A stretch of DNA of 53,814 bases from NCBI GenBank assembly GCA_035763085.1, contig DASUBV010000080.1, forward strand, positions 1-53,814, read 5' to 3'. A program made the translations under genes and the position numbers. This document shows, piece after piece, positions 8,764-16,449 of this stretch (positions within the stretch are counted from its first letter, which is position 1; each line of letters starts with the position of its first letter). The stretch comes from DASUBV01 sp035763085. GTDB taxonomy: Bacteria; Actinomycetota; Actinomycetes; Streptosporangiales; Streptosporangiaceae. The notes below the pieces were generated by a model. That model was not told where the DNA came from, searched no databases, and worked only from the letters and a program-made list of their open reading frames with translations.

Positions 8764-8949
8764 GTGGCGAAGAAGAGCCTCGTCGCCAAGGCCAAGCGCA
8801 AGCCCAAGTTCGAGGTGCGCGCCTACACCCGGTGCTCCAGGTGCGGACGGCCGCGCGCCGTCTACCGCCGGTTCGGCCTGTGCCGGATCTGCTTCCGCAC
8901 CATGGCCCACCGGGGTGAGCTGCCGGGCATCACCAAGTCCAGCTGGTAA
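8764..8949 (+). CDS. rpsN: 30S ribosomal protein S14, zinc-binding short form
   Basis: This is the 61-residue type Z form of S14, which binds a zinc ion through CxxC pairs. The sequence shows CSRCGRP and, 16 residues on, CRICFR, then the family end HRGELPGITKSSW. The start is GTG 8764, three bases after rplE. Actinobacteria often keep a second, Cys-free S14 elsewhere for zinc starvation; that copy is not in this window. The 153-base spacer to rpsH is rich in hairpins. Confidence 0.96.
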   Translation: MAKKSLVAKAKRKPKFEVRAYTRCSRCGRPRAVYRRFGLCRICFRTMAHRGELPGITKSSW

Positions 8950-8964
8950 CCAACAACGATCCCC

Positions 8965-9044
8965 GCCCGCGGCAGCGGGCACCGGGGCCCCGGGGGGCGG
9001 CCCCCGGCTAGCAGAGACCAACCTGGGCGCCCTGCGCGGCGCCC
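8965..9044. repeat. Three consecutive hairpins in the rpsN-rpsH spacer
   Basis: Stem 1 is GCCCGC/GCGGGC (8965-8980, loop GGCA). Stem 2 is CCGGGGG/CCCCCGG (8990-9007, loop GCGG), a copy of the element in the rpsS-rplV spacer. Stem 3 is GGGCGCC/GGCGCCC (9025-9044, six-base loop). They lie within the 153-base gap before rpsH and have no T-run. They may modulate RNA stability or read-through in the spc operon. Confidence 0.55.
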
Positions 9045-9102
9045 ACCGACCACGCCGAAGGTCCGCGGAAGCGGAAACCACGGCGAGGAGGGCCATCAGG
9101 CC

Positions 9103-9501
9103 ATGACCATGACCGACCCGGTCGCAGACATGCTGACCCGGCTGCGCAACGCTAACTCGGCTTATCACGATGACGTGACCATGCCGCACTCCAAGATCAA
9201 GGTGCACATCGCCGAGATCCTCCAGCAGGAGGGCTACATCTCGGGCTGGCGCGTCGAGGACGCCGAGGTGGGCAAGAGCCTGGTGGTCCAGCTCAAGTTC
9301 GGGCCCACCAGGGAGCGGTCCATCGCGGGCCTCAAGCGGGTGTCCAAGCCCGGGCTGCGGGTGTACGCGCGCAAGGACAACCTGCCGCGCGTGCTCGGCG
9401 GGCTGGGCGTCGCGATCATCTCGACGTCGGCCGGCCTGATGACCGACAAGCAGGCGAAGAAGAAGGGCGTGGGCGGGGAAGTCCTCGCTTACGTCTGGTA
9501 G
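9103..9501 (+). CDS. rpsH: 30S ribosomal protein S8
   Basis: S8 binds the central domain of 16S rRNA and in E. coli also represses the spc operon. The 132-residue product begins MTMTDPVADMLTRLRNANSAYHD and has MPHSKIKVHIAEILQQEGYI and VYARKDNLPRVLGGLGVAIIST. ATG 9103 and ATG 9109 are both possible; 9103 gives the standard actinobacterial length. GGCGAGGAGGG at 9084-9094 is the ribosome-binding site. rplF follows after 11 bases with GGGGAGCC. Confidence 0.97.
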   Translation: MTMTDPVADMLTRLRNANSAYHDDVTMPHSKIKVHIAEILQQEGYISGWRVEDAEVGKSLVVQLKFGPTRERSIAGLKRVSKPGLRVYARKDNLPRVLGGLGVAIISTSAGLMTDKQAKKKGVGGEVLAYVW

Positions 9502-9512
9502 GGGAGCCAGCG

Positions 9513-10049
9513 ATGTCACGAATCGGACGGATGCCCGTCCCGGTGCCTTCTGGCGTGGACGTCACCATCGACGGCCGCCACGTCACGGTGAAGGGCCCGA
9601 AGGGGACCCTCAGCGTCGACGTATCGGCGCCGATCGACGTCCACCAGGAGAACGGCACGGTCACCGTGACCCGGCCCAGCGACGAGGGCGAGATCCGTGC
9701 GCTGCACGGCCTGTCCCGGTCGCTGATCGCCAACATGGTCACCGGGGTGACCGACGGGTACCGCAAGACGCTGGAGATCGTCGGCGTCGGCTACCGCGTC
9801 CAGGCCAGGGGCAAGGACCTGGAGTTCTCGCTCGGCTTCAGTCACCCGGTCCCGGTGCCAGCTCCCGACGGGATCACCTTCAAGGTCGAGACCCCCACCA
9901 GGTTCGTCGTGGAGGGCATCGACAAGCAGCAGGTCGGCGAGGTCGCCGCCAACATTCGCAAGCTCCGCAAGCCTGACCCCTACAAGGGCAAGGGCGTGCG
10001 CTACCAGGGCGAGCAGATCCGCCGCAAGGTCGGAAAGGCTGGGAAGTAG
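9513..10049 (+). CDS. rplF: 50S ribosomal protein L6
   Basis: L6 sits near the GTPase-associated centre close to the sarcin-ricin loop. The 178-residue protein begins MSRIGRMPVPVPSGVDVTID and contains GLSRSLIANMVTGVTDGYRK. It ends with the conserved IRKLRKPDPYKGKGVRY and a lysine/arginine-rich tail. Both halves of the duplicated L6 fold are present and the length is standard. rplR starts two bases after its stop. Confidence 0.98.
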   Translation: MSRIGRMPVPVPSGVDVTIDGRHVTVKGPKGTLSVDVSAPIDVHQENGTVTVTRPSDEGEIRALHGLSRSLIANMVTGVTDGYRKTLEIVGVGYRVQARGKDLEFSLGFSHPVPVPAPDGITFKVETPTRFVVEGIDKQQVGEVAANIRKLRKPDPYKGKGVRYQGEQIRRKVGKAGK

Positions 10050-10051
10050 GC

Positions 10052-10483
10052 ATGGCTGCCACCAAGACCGTCCACGTCAAGCCCGCCTCGGGCACCAGGA
10101 CGCGGGGCCACGCGCGCATTACCGGCCGCACCGCCGCGCGGATCGCGGCCCGGCAGCGGCGGCACCTGCGGGTCCGCAAGAATGTCGAGGGCAGCGCCGC
10201 GCGGCCCCGGCTGGTCGCCACCCGCTCGGCCCGGAACATGTTCGCGCAGCTCGTCGACGACGTGACCGGCACTACGCTGGCGTCGGCATCGACCCTGGAT
10301 GCGTCCATTCGCGCCGCCTCGGGCGACAAGACGGCCAGGTCGAAGCTGGTCGGCAAGCTGCTGGCCGAGCGGGCCAGCCAGGCCGGCATCACGACCGCGG
10401 TGTTCGACCGCGGCGGCCACGCCTATCACGGCCGGATCGCCGCGCTGGCGGATGGCGCGCGGGAAGGCGGGCTGGCCCTATGA
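10052..10483 (+). CDS. rplR: 50S ribosomal protein L18
   Basis: L18 binds 5S rRNA with L5. The 143-residue product contains RQRRHLRVRKNVEGSAARPRL and ends DRGGHAYHGRIAALADGAREGGL, both diagnostic. The first 25 residues (AATKTVHVKPASGTRTRGHA) form a basic extension, making it longer than the usual 117-127. ATG 10052 is two bases after the rplF stop, with AAAGGCTGGGAAG as possible binding sequence. An internal start is not obviously better. Confidence 0.96.
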   Translation: MAATKTVHVKPASGTRTRGHARITGRTAARIAARQRRHLRVRKNVEGSAARPRLVATRSARNMFAQLVDDVTGTTLASASTLDASIRAASGDKTARSKLVGKLLAERASQAGITTAVFDRGGHAYHGRIAALADGAREGGLAL

Positions 10484-10520
10484 GCAACTGCGTCACCGAG
10501 CTACGGAAGAGGACAAGGTA

Positions 10521-11147
10521 ATGCCACCACAGCGGAGGACCGGCGGCGGAGGCGGCGAGCGGCGTGACCGTCGCGACGACCGCCGCGGTGGCGCCGCCGA
10601 CAAGGGCACCGCCTACCTGGAGCGTGTCGTCACCATCAACCGGGTGGCCAAGGTCGTCCAGGGCGGCCGCCGGTTCAGCTTCACCGCGCTGGTCGTGGTG
10701 GGCGACGGCAACGGCATGGTCGGTGTCGGGTACGGCAAGGCCAAGGAGGTGCCCGCGGCGATCGCTAAGGGCGTCGAGGCGGCCAAGAAGGGCTTCTTCC
10801 GGGTGCCCCGGATCGCCGGCACCATCCCGCACACCGTCACGGGCGAGGAGGCGGCCGGGGTCGTGCTGCTCAAGCCGGCCAGCCCCGGTACCGGCGTGAT
10901 CGCCGGCGGCCCGGTGCGGGCCGTGCTGGAGTGCGCGGGCATTCATGACGTGCTGTCGCGGTCGCTGGGCTCGTCCAACCCGATCAACGTGGTGCACGCG
11001 ACCGTGGCCGCTCTCAAGGGCCTGAGCCGGCCCGAGGAGATCGCCGCCCGCCGCGGGCTGCCGATCGAGCACGTCGCCCCGGCAGCCATGCTCCGGGCCC
11101 GTGCCGCTGCCGCATCCGGTGCGCCGGCCGACAACAGCAACAGCTGA
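10521..11147 (+). CDS. rpsE: 30S ribosomal protein S5
   Basis: S5 lies at the mRNA entry channel and influences decoding accuracy. The 208-residue protein has a basic N-terminal segment (PPQRRTGGGGGERRDRRDDRR). It then has LERVVTINRVAKVVQGGRRF and the double-stranded RNA-binding-like and S5 C-terminal domains (GTIPHTVTG, SLGSSNPINVVHAT). ATG 10521 is chosen because GGAAGAGGACA precedes it. The open frame continues upstream into rplR without homology. The C-terminal tail is alanine-rich. Confidence 0.97.
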   Translation: MPPQRRTGGGGGERRDRRDDRRGGAADKGTAYLERVVTINRVAKVVQGGRRFSFTALVVVGDGNGMVGVGYGKAKEVPAAIAKGVEAAKKGFFRVPRIAGTIPHTVTGEEAAGVVLLKPASPGTGVIAGGPVRAVLECAGIHDVLSRSLGSSNPINVVHATVAALKGLSRPEEIAARRGLPIEHVAPAAMLRARAAAASGAPADNSNS

Positions 11148-11160
11148 GCGGGAGCGCGAC

Positions 11161-11343
11161 ATGGCAGAGCTGAAGGTCACCCAGGTCAAGTCGAAGATCG
11201 GGGGCAACCAGGCGCAGCGTGACTCGCTGCGGTCGCTGGGCCTGCACCGGATCGGCGACGTGGTCGTCAGGGCCGACCGGCCCGAGGTCCGCGGCATGAT
11301 CAAGGTGGTCCGCCACCTGGTCACCGTGGAGGAGGTTAACTAG
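11161..11343 (+). CDS. rpmD: 50S ribosomal protein L30
   Basis: L30 is a small 50S protein present in most but not all bacteria. The 60-residue product starts MAELKVTQVKSKIGGNQAQR and has the signature LRSLGLHRIGDVVVRADRPEVRGM split around residue 35. ATG 11161 lies after GAGCGGGAGCG, which provides the ribosome-binding site. It sits 13 bases after rpsE and two bases before rplO. Confidence 0.95.
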   Translation: MAELKVTQVKSKIGGNQAQRDSLRSLGLHRIGDVVVRADRPEVRGMIKVVRHLVTVEEVN

Positions 11344-11345
11344 AC

Positions 11346-11834
11346 ATGGCAGACACCGACGCCCGTCAGGACGCCACCCCGGGCGGCCAGTCCGGGCTGA
11401 AGATCCACCACCTGCGCCCGGCGCCTGGTGCCCACGTGCACCGCACCCGGGTCGGCCGTGGCGAGGCTTCCAAGGGCAAGACGGCCGGCCGCGGCACCAA
11501 GGGCAGCAAGGCCAGGACCCAGGTCTCGGCCGGGTTCGAGGGCGGCCAGATGCCGCTGCACCGGCGGCTGCCCAAGCTCAAGGGATTCTCTAACCTGCGG
11601 TTCAAGACCACCTACCAGGTGGTCAACCTCGACCGGCTGGCGGCGCTGTACCCCGACGGGGGCGACGTGACCCCCGAGGACCTGACCGCCAGGGGCGCGG
11701 TCCGGCCCGGCGAGCTGGTCAAGATCCTCGGCCAGGGTGAGGCCCCGGCCGCGCTGCGGGTGACCGCTCACGCGTTCTCCGCGTCCGCCCGGACCAAGAT
11801 CACCGCCGCGGGCGGCACCGTTACCGAATTGTGA
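11346..11834 (+). CDS. rplO: 50S ribosomal protein L15
   Basis: L15 is a late-assembly 50S protein. The 162-residue product has the N-terminal glycine-rich loop (VGRGEASKGKTAGRGTKGSKAR), then GFEGGQMPLHRRLPKLKGF and a C-terminal globular domain (AHAFSASARTKITAAGGTV). A 15-residue N-terminal extension precedes LKIHHLRPAPGAH. It is the last gene of the spc block before a 215-base spacer and secY. Confidence 0.96.
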   Translation: MADTDARQDATPGGQSGLKIHHLRPAPGAHVHRTRVGRGEASKGKTAGRGTKGSKARTQVSAGFEGGQMPLHRRLPKLKGFSNLRFKTTYQVVNLDRLAALYPDGGDVTPEDLTARGAVRPGELVKILGQGEAPAALRVTAHAFSASARTKITAAGGTVTEL

Positions 11835-11917
11835 AATGAGCACCCTCCTGCCCCCCACCCGGGCCAGCTACCGCTGGCCCGGGCCGGGGCGCGGGCGGAT
11901 AACTGCTGGCTCAGGCG

Positions 11918-11947
11918 GCTGTCGCAGTGCTGCGAGGACGTTAGACT
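11918..11947 (+). promoter_or_regulatory. Candidate secY promoter (-10 TAGACT)
   Basis: A TAGACT hexamer at 11942-11947 fits the actinobacterial -10 consensus TAnnnT. A poor -35 (GCTGTC, 11918-11923) lies 18 bases upstream. It falls in the 215-base rplO-secY gap, the only long gap in this stretch. Downstream, a 12-codon frame (ATG 12018 to TGA 12054-12056) overlaps the secY start. The assignment rests mainly on the -10. Confidence 0.35.
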
Positions 11948-12049
11948 TCGGCGTGCGTATCGCGCTCGCGCGGGCGGTGACCGCGCCGCCGGATAGCAGG
12001 AGCGGCAGAGGACGCAGATGATGTTGACCCACGAAGCAGAGGACTGCGC

Positions 12050-13351
12050 ATGCTGACCGCGTTTCTCCGGGCGTTCCGGACGCCCGACCTGCGCAGGAAG
12101 CTCCTGTTCACGCTCTTTATCATCGCCGTGTTCCGGCTGGGCTCCACGCTCCCGACGCCCGGCGTCTCGCAGACAGCCGTGAACGCCTGCCTCAACACCA
12201 CGGCCGCCAAGTCCAACCTGTTCGAGCTGGTCAACCTCTTCAGCGGTGGTGCCCTGCTGAAGCTGACGGTATTCGCGCTGGGCATCATGCCCTACATCAC
12301 CGCCAGCATCATCCTGCAGCTGCTCGCGGTGGTGATCCCGCGGCTGGAGACCCTGCGCCAGGAGGGCCAGGCCGGCCAGGCCAAGATCACCCAGTACACC
12401 CGGTACCTGACCATCGGGCTGGCCATCCTGCAGTCCACCGGCATCATCGCGCTGGCCCGGTCGGGCAACCTGATCCCGAGCTGCACCCAGAAGCTGATCC
12501 CCAACGACTCGGTCTACACCATCGGCACGATGGTCATCTGCATGACCGCCGGCACCGCCGTCATCATGTGGCTGGGCGAGCTGATCACCGACCGCGGCGT
12601 CGGCAACGGGATGTCGCTGATGATCTTCACTCAGGTCATTGCCGTCATCCCCGGCGAGATGGAGCAGATCTACGAGAACAAGCACGCATTCGTGTTCCTG
12701 CTCGTGCTGCTGGTCGGAATCGCGATCATCGCCTTCGTGGCCCTGATGGAACAGGCTCAGCGCCGGATCCCGGTGCAGTACGCCAAACGGATGGTGGGCC
12801 GCCGGATGTATGGCGGTACCTCTACCTATATCCCGCTGAAGGTGAACCAGGCGGGCGTCATCCCGGTCATCTTCGCCTCGTCCCTGATCTACATCCCCCA
12901 GCTCGCCGCGCAGCTGTTCGGCCAGAACTCCAGCGCCGCCTGGGTGCAGTGGGTCAACAGCAACCTGGTTACCGGGGACAAGCCGATCTACGCGCTGCTG
13001 TTCTTCCTGCTGATCGTCTTCTTCACCTACTTCTATGTGTCGATCACCTTCAATCCGACCGAGGTGGCCGACAACATGAAGAAGTACGGCGGGTTCATCC
13101 CTGGTATCCGGCCCGGCGGGCCGACGGCCGGGTACCTGAGTTACGTGCTGAGCCGGCTGACCGCCGCTGGCTCCCTGTATCTGGGCTTGGTCGCGCTGAT
13201 CCCGGTGGTCGCCATCGGCTTGCTGGCCGCCGACCAGCAATTCCCGCTGGGCGGCACCAGCATCATGATCGCGGTGGGAGTTGGGCTCGATACCGTGAAG
13301 CAGATCGAGAGTCAGTTGCAGCAGCGCAACTATGAGGGCTTCCTGCGGTAG
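12050..13351 (+). CDS. secY: Preprotein translocase channel subunit SecY
   Basis: SecY forms the membrane channel for Sec-dependent export and membrane insertion. The 433-residue protein has ten hydrophobic segments. They include LLFTLFIIAVFRLGSTLPTPGV at the N terminus, the ALGIMPYITASIILQLL plug/TM2 region, and the late GVGLDTVKQIESQLQQRNYEG signature close to the C terminus. Length is typical. The stop TAG shares its G with the adk GTG. A short out-of-frame leader frame (12018-12056) overlaps its start and may couple translation; GCAGAGGAC at 12035-12043 is the ribosome-binding site. Confidence 0.98.
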   Translation: MLTAFLRAFRTPDLRRKLLFTLFIIAVFRLGSTLPTPGVSQTAVNACLNTTAAKSNLFELVNLFSGGALLKLTVFALGIMPYITASIILQLLAVVIPRLETLRQEGQAGQAKITQYTRYLTIGLAILQSTGIIALARSGNLIPSCTQKLIPNDSVYTIGTMVICMTAGTAVIMWLGELITDRGVGNGMSLMIFTQVIAVIPGEMEQIYENKHAFVFLLVLLVGIAIIAFVALMEQAQRRIPVQYAKRMVGRRMYGGTSTYIPLKVNQAGVIPVIFASSLIYIPQLAAQLFGQNSSAAWVQWVNSNLVTGDKPIYALLFFLLIVFFTYFYVSITFNPTEVADNMKKYGGFIPGIRPGGPTAGYLSYVLSRLTAAGSLYLGLVALIPVVAIGLLAADQQFPLGGTSIMIAVGVGLDTVKQIESQLQQRNYEGFLR

Positions 13352-14004
13352 TGCGCGTCGTCCTCGTCGGGCCCCCCGGTGCGGGCAAGGGAACACAGGC
13401 CCAGTTCATCTCCACGAACTTGTCGATCCCGAAAATTTCGACAGGTGACATCTTCCGGTACAACGTCAGCTCGGGAACCGAACTGGGCCGCCAGGCCAAG
13501 GCCTTTATGGACCGCGGCGATCTGGTGCCCGACGAGATCACCATCGCGATGGTGCGCTCGCGGCTGCAGGAGGATGACGCGCTCGATGGCTTCCTGCTGG
13601 ACGGCTTCCCGCGGAACGTCCCGCAGGCCGAGACGCTGAAGAAAATGCTGGCTGAGTGGGACGCCCGGCTGGACATCGTGCTGGAGCTCGTCGTGGACGA
13701 CGACGAGGTGGTCCGGCGGCTGTCCGGGCGCCGGACCTGCCGCAGGTGCGGTCGGATCTGGCACGTGGTGTTCGACCCGCCGGCCCGCCAGGGGCTGTGT
13801 GATGACTGCGGCGGTGAGCTGTTCCAGCGCGACGACGACCAGGAGCAGACGATCCGGCACCGGCTGGACGTCTACGCCCAGCAGACCCGCCCGCTGATCG
13901 CCTTCTACGCCGATGAGGGGACGCTGCTGGGCATTGACGCCACCGGCCCGGTGGAGGAGATCACCGACCGCGCCATGAGCGCCCTGCGCCGCTTCGTCCG
14001 CTAG
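13351..14004 (+). CDS. adk: Adenylate kinase with Cys4 lid
   Basis: Adenylate kinase interconverts ATP + AMP and 2 ADP. The 217-residue product has the P-loop GPPGAGKGTQ at residues 7-16, the AMP-binding STGDIFR and DGFPRN, and a long-form LID. The LID carries two CxxC pairs (CRRCGRIWH and LCDDCGG), predicted to bind zinc. The GTG start overlaps the secY stop by one base, so adk is co-translated with secY as in most actinobacteria. A 7-bp hairpin follows shortly after the stop. Confidence 0.97.
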   Translation: MRVVLVGPPGAGKGTQAQFISTNLSIPKISTGDIFRYNVSSGTELGRQAKAFMDRGDLVPDEITIAMVRSRLQEDDALDGFLLDGFPRNVPQAETLKKMLAEWDARLDIVLELVVDDDEVVRRLSGRRTCRRCGRIWHVVFDPPARQGLCDDCGGELFQRDDDQEQTIRHRLDVYAQQTRPLIAFYADEGTLLGIDATGPVEEITDRAMSALRRFVR

Positions 14005-14010
14005 AGCAAG

Positions 14011-14031
14011 CCGGCACTGGCATTGTGCCGG
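14011..14031 (+). terminator. Small hairpin between adk and map
   Basis: CCGGCAC (14011-14017) and GTGCCGG (14025-14031) pair around TGGCATT, seven bases after the adk stop. No T-run follows, so it could be a weak terminator or a processing signal. map has its own ribosome-binding site (AGGAGGGGG) downstream. Confidence 0.4.
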
Positions 14032-14077
14032 GGAGCGGAACTGGCAGAGTAGTTTAGAAACTGACCCAGGAGGGGGC

Positions 14078-14968
14078 ATGCGGCGCAGAAGGGGACTGTC
14101 GATCGAGCTGAAGACGCCGGCCCAGCTTGCCCTCATGCGGGAGGCGGGCATGGTCGTCGCTGCCGCGCTCAGGGCCGCGGCGCAAGCCGCCGAGCCGGGA
14201 ATCAGCACGGCCGAGCTGGACGCGATCGCCGCCCGGGTCATCCGCGAGGCCGGCGCCACCCCCTCTTTCCTGGGCTACCACGGTTATCCGGCGACCATCT
14301 GCACGTCCGTGAACAACGAGATCGTGCACGGTATCCCCAGTCCGGCCGCTGTCTTGTCGGCCGGGGACGTGCTGTCCATTGACTGCGGGGCCATCGTCGG
14401 TGGCTGGCATGGCGACGCGGCCCTGACCATCGTAGTCGGCCCCGGTCCGGCCCCCGATGAGGTGGCCGGGCTGCTGGCGGCCTGCGAGCGGGCGTTGTGG
14501 GCCGGCCTGGCCCGTGCGGTGCCGGGTGCGCGGCTGACCGACATCGGCGCCGCGGTCGAGGCGGCCGCCCGGTCGGCCGGGCCGTACGGGATCGTGGAGG
14601 ACTACACCGGGCACGGCATCGGCACTCAGATGCACATGGACCCGCCAGTGCCCAACTACGGTCCGCCGGGCCGCGGGCCGGCGCTGGCCGAGGGCATGGC
14701 CCTGGCGGTGGAGCCGATGCTGGTGCTCGGCGACCCGGACACCCGGCTGCTGGACGATGACTGGACGGTGGTCACCGAGGACGGCTCGCTGGCCGCCCAC
14801 TTCGAGCACACCGTGGCCATCACCGCGGACGGGCCCTGGGTGCTGACCGCGGTCGACGGCGGGGCCAGCGGCCTGGCGGACACGGGCGCAGCCGGCCAGG
14901 GCGCCGAAGCGTTGGATGCCGGGCTGGCGGTGCCCGCCGGCGCGCGGGGGAGCGCGGGGGACGCCTGA
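14078..14968 (+). CDS. map: Type I methionine aminopeptidase with C-terminal extension
   Basis: MetAP removes the initiator methionine from nascent proteins. The 296-residue protein has the pita-bread fold signatures: YHGYPATICTSVNNEIVHG (substrate histidine), IDCGAIVGGWHGDA (metal aspartates), YTGHGIGTQMHMDP (metal histidine), LAVEPML and FEHTVAI (metal glutamates). Homology ends near residue 265. The last 30 residues are Gly/Ala-rich (SGLADTGAAGQGAEALDAG), beyond the usual length. ATG 14078 has a strong AGGAGGGGG site. The DUF1707 gene starts one base after its stop. Confidence 0.96.
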   Translation: MRRRRGLSIELKTPAQLALMREAGMVVAAALRAAAQAAEPGISTAELDAIAARVIREAGATPSFLGYHGYPATICTSVNNEIVHGIPSPAAVLSAGDVLSIDCGAIVGGWHGDAALTIVVGPGPAPDEVAGLLAACERALWAGLARAVPGARLTDIGAAVEAAARSAGPYGIVEDYTGHGIGTQMHMDPPVPNYGPPGRGPALAEGMALAVEPMLVLGDPDTRLLDDDWTVVTEDGSLAAHFEHTVAITADGPWVLTAVDGGASGLADTGAAGQGAEALDAGLAVPAGARGSAGDA

Positions 14969-14969
14969 G

Positions 14970-15530
14970 ATGGTGGCCGACCCGCGGATCCGGGCCTCGG
15001 ACGACGACCGGGACAGGACTGCCGCGCTGCTGCGCGAGCACCACGCCGCCGGCCGGCTGACCCCGGAGGAGTTCAACGAGCGGCTGGATAAGACCTTCGC
15101 CGCTAAGACCATGGGCGACCTGGACGAGCTCTTGTCCGACTTGCCCGCCATTGACCTGTACCGGCTGCCGCACGCCGGGCTGGCCCAAGGCAGCTCGGGG
15201 CAGCTGCCGGCGATGGCCTCAAGCGGCAGCCCGGCCCGGCCCGGAAGATTCTCGCCGGGCTGGCAGGCGGCCTGGGGTTCCTGGTTCACCGCCTCGGCGG
15301 TGCTGATCGTGATCTGGGTCCTGGCGGGCATGGGGTACCCGTGGTTCGCCTGGATCGTCGGGCCCTGGGGCGTGATGCTCTTCGGGCGGTGGATCTCCGG
15401 CGGGCACCCCGACGGCGGTCACCACGGCCGGGGGCCGCAGCGGCCGCCAGGGGAGCTGCCGGGTGGCCGGGGAGACGGCCCGGGTGGTCCTGGTCCGGGC
15501 GGTCCGGGTCCGGGCGGGCCGCCGCGCTAG
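14970..15530 (+). CDS. DUF1707 (SHOCT-like) membrane protein
   Basis: Function unknown. The 186-residue product begins with a DUF1707-type domain, residues 5-60: RASDDDRDRTAALLREHHAAGRL, TPEEFNERLDKTFAAKTMGDL and the closing LLSDLP. A linker and two hydrophobic segments follow (about residues 104-122 and 124-140, around SWFTASAVLIVIWVLAG and YPWFAWIVGPWGVMLFG). The tail is glycine/proline-rich. In actinobacteria such proteins often accompany envelope or regulatory genes. It starts at ATG 14970, one base after map, and is presumably co-transcribed with it. Codon use is ordinary. Confidence 0.8.
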   Translation: MVADPRIRASDDDRDRTAALLREHHAAGRLTPEEFNERLDKTFAAKTMGDLDELLSDLPAIDLYRLPHAGLAQGSSGQLPAMASSGSPARPGRFSPGWQAAWGSWFTASAVLIVIWVLAGMGYPWFAWIVGPWGVMLFGRWISGGHPDGGHHGRGPQRPPGELPGGRGDGPGGPGPGGPGPGGPPR

Positions 15531-15597
15531 CTGCCGGCGCCGCGGGCGTGATCGGCCCCGGCGGTTCCGTTACCGGGTTCCGGTGAGTGGCTCCCGG

Positions 15598-15616
15598 GCC
15601 GGTACCGACTACCGGC
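15598..15616 (+). terminator. Hairpin downstream of the map/DUF1707 genes
   Basis: GCCGGTA (15598-15604) and TACCGGC (15610-15616) pair around CCGAC, 67 bases after the DUF1707 stop and just before a second tetraloop hairpin. Together they could end the secY-adk-map transcript. There is no T-run. Confidence 0.4.
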
Positions 15617-15748
15617 AGTCGGGGGCGGACCCCCGGGCCAGTGCGCCTGCCGGGGATTCCCGGCGGTGGCCCCCGGGCTAACACCGTTCTGGAATAATCT
15701 GCGGGCGGCACCGGTTGTCGGCCTCGTGTTCCGGGCTGGCCAGCCTGG

Positions 15749-15778
15749 TTCGCATTGCCCGATGGTCTGAAGTAGACT
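15749..15778 (+). promoter_or_regulatory. Candidate infA promoter
   Basis: TTCGCA (15749-15754) and TAGACT (15773-15778) are separated by 18 bases and match four of six -35 positions and the TAnnnT -10 pattern. The -10 is identical to that proposed upstream of secY. It would produce a leader of about 205 bases before infA. Confidence 0.4.
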
Positions 15779-15989
15779 CAGCCTGGCCCATGAACTGTTG
15801 CCTGCGCGCGCGTGGCGTACGCCGTGGCCGCGGGACAGCGGGGTCGCCCGAATCCGGACACCGTGCATCAGCATGACCCGGATCGCGGGGGAAAGCCACC
15901 GATGACAGCAGGGGGCTTGCCGTGGCACGGCCGGATCCGGCCCGCCCTGGCAGGTCAAGTGCAACGACGAGCAGCAAAGCGCGGAGGAT

Positions 15990-16211
15990 ATGCCCAAGAA
16001 AGACGGCGCCATCGAAATCGAGGGAACGGTCGTGGAGTCGCTTCCGAACGCCTTCTTCAGGGTGGAGCTGGACAACGGGCACAAAGTCCTGGCCCACATC
16101 AGCGGCAAGATGCGGATGCACTACATCCGGATCCTGCCCGATGACCGGGTCGTCGTGGAGCTGAGCCCCTACGACCTCAGTCGCGGGCGGATCGTCTACC
16201 GGTACAAGTAA
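15990..16211 (+). CDS. infA: Translation initiation factor IF-1
   Basis: IF-1 binds the 30S A site during initiation and enhances IF-2 and IF-3 activity. The 73-residue OB-fold protein reads MPKKDGAIEIEGTVVESLPNA at the start. It contains HISGKMRMHYIRILPDDRVVVELSPYDL near the middle and ends GRIVYRYK, matching the family end to end. ATG 15990 has GCGGAGGAT immediately upstream. It leads the infA-rpmJ-rpsM-rpsK-rpsD block, whose order is conserved in actinobacteria. Confidence 0.98.
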   Translation: MPKKDGAIEIEGTVVESLPNAFFRVELDNGHKVLAHISGKMRMHYIRILPDDRVVVELSPYDLSRGRIVYRYK

Positions 16212-16263
16212 CGGGCTGCGGAGGGCCGCCCGCCCGCTGACAGCTCCTGAGGAGAGACCCACA

Positions 16264-16377
16264 GTGAAGGTCAAGCCGAGTGTGAAGAAGATCTGCAGCA
16301 AGTGCCGGATCATTCGCAGGCATGGCCGGGTCATGGTCATCTGCTCTGACCCGCGGCACAAGCAGCGTCAGGGCTGA
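16264..16377 (+). CDS. rpmJ: 50S ribosomal protein L36, zinc form
   Basis: This 37-residue protein is the smallest 50S protein, with a zinc ribbon. It begins MKVKPSVKKICSKCRIIRRH and ends CSDPRHKQRQG; the CxxC pair and the later C and H form the zinc site. The start is GTG 16264 with GAGGAGAGAC upstream, 52 bases after infA. It is the Cys-containing form, consistent with the Cys-type S14 and S4 elsewhere in this block. Length is exact for the family. Confidence 0.97.
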   Translation: MKVKPSVKKICSKCRIIRRHGRVMVICSDPRHKQRQG

Positions 16378-16449
16378 TCCAGCGCCCGCACGAGCCGGCC
16401 TGGCTGGCTCGCAGCAGTACCAGCGACAACTGCAGACACGCACCGCAAT

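Larger units (their letters stand above)
15531..15989. other. 459-base spacer before infA with hairpins
   Basis: No convincing gene is visible. The first part holds a hairpin (15598-15616) and a CGGGGG/CCCCCG tetraloop element (15620-15635), followed by further Gly/Pro-codon-like GC blocks. A promoter candidate lies at 15749-15778. Some 210 bases of leader then precede infA. A frame opening at ATG 15902 with a GGGGGAAAG site runs into infA out of frame; I do not call it. Confidence 0.5.

Noticed and set aside
7816..9519. 567-codon antisense frame over rplX-rpsH
   Set aside because: Covers several certain ribosomal genes; no domain and no ribosome-binding site.
11768..13396. A 542-codon open frame antisense to secY
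   Set aside because: It mirrors the coding frame of secY in high-GC DNA, has His/Gln/Asp-rich unstructured composition and no domain.
15902..16144. Frame running into infA out of frame
   Set aside because: It has a purine-rich site but overlaps infA for most of its length and shows no conserved sequence.
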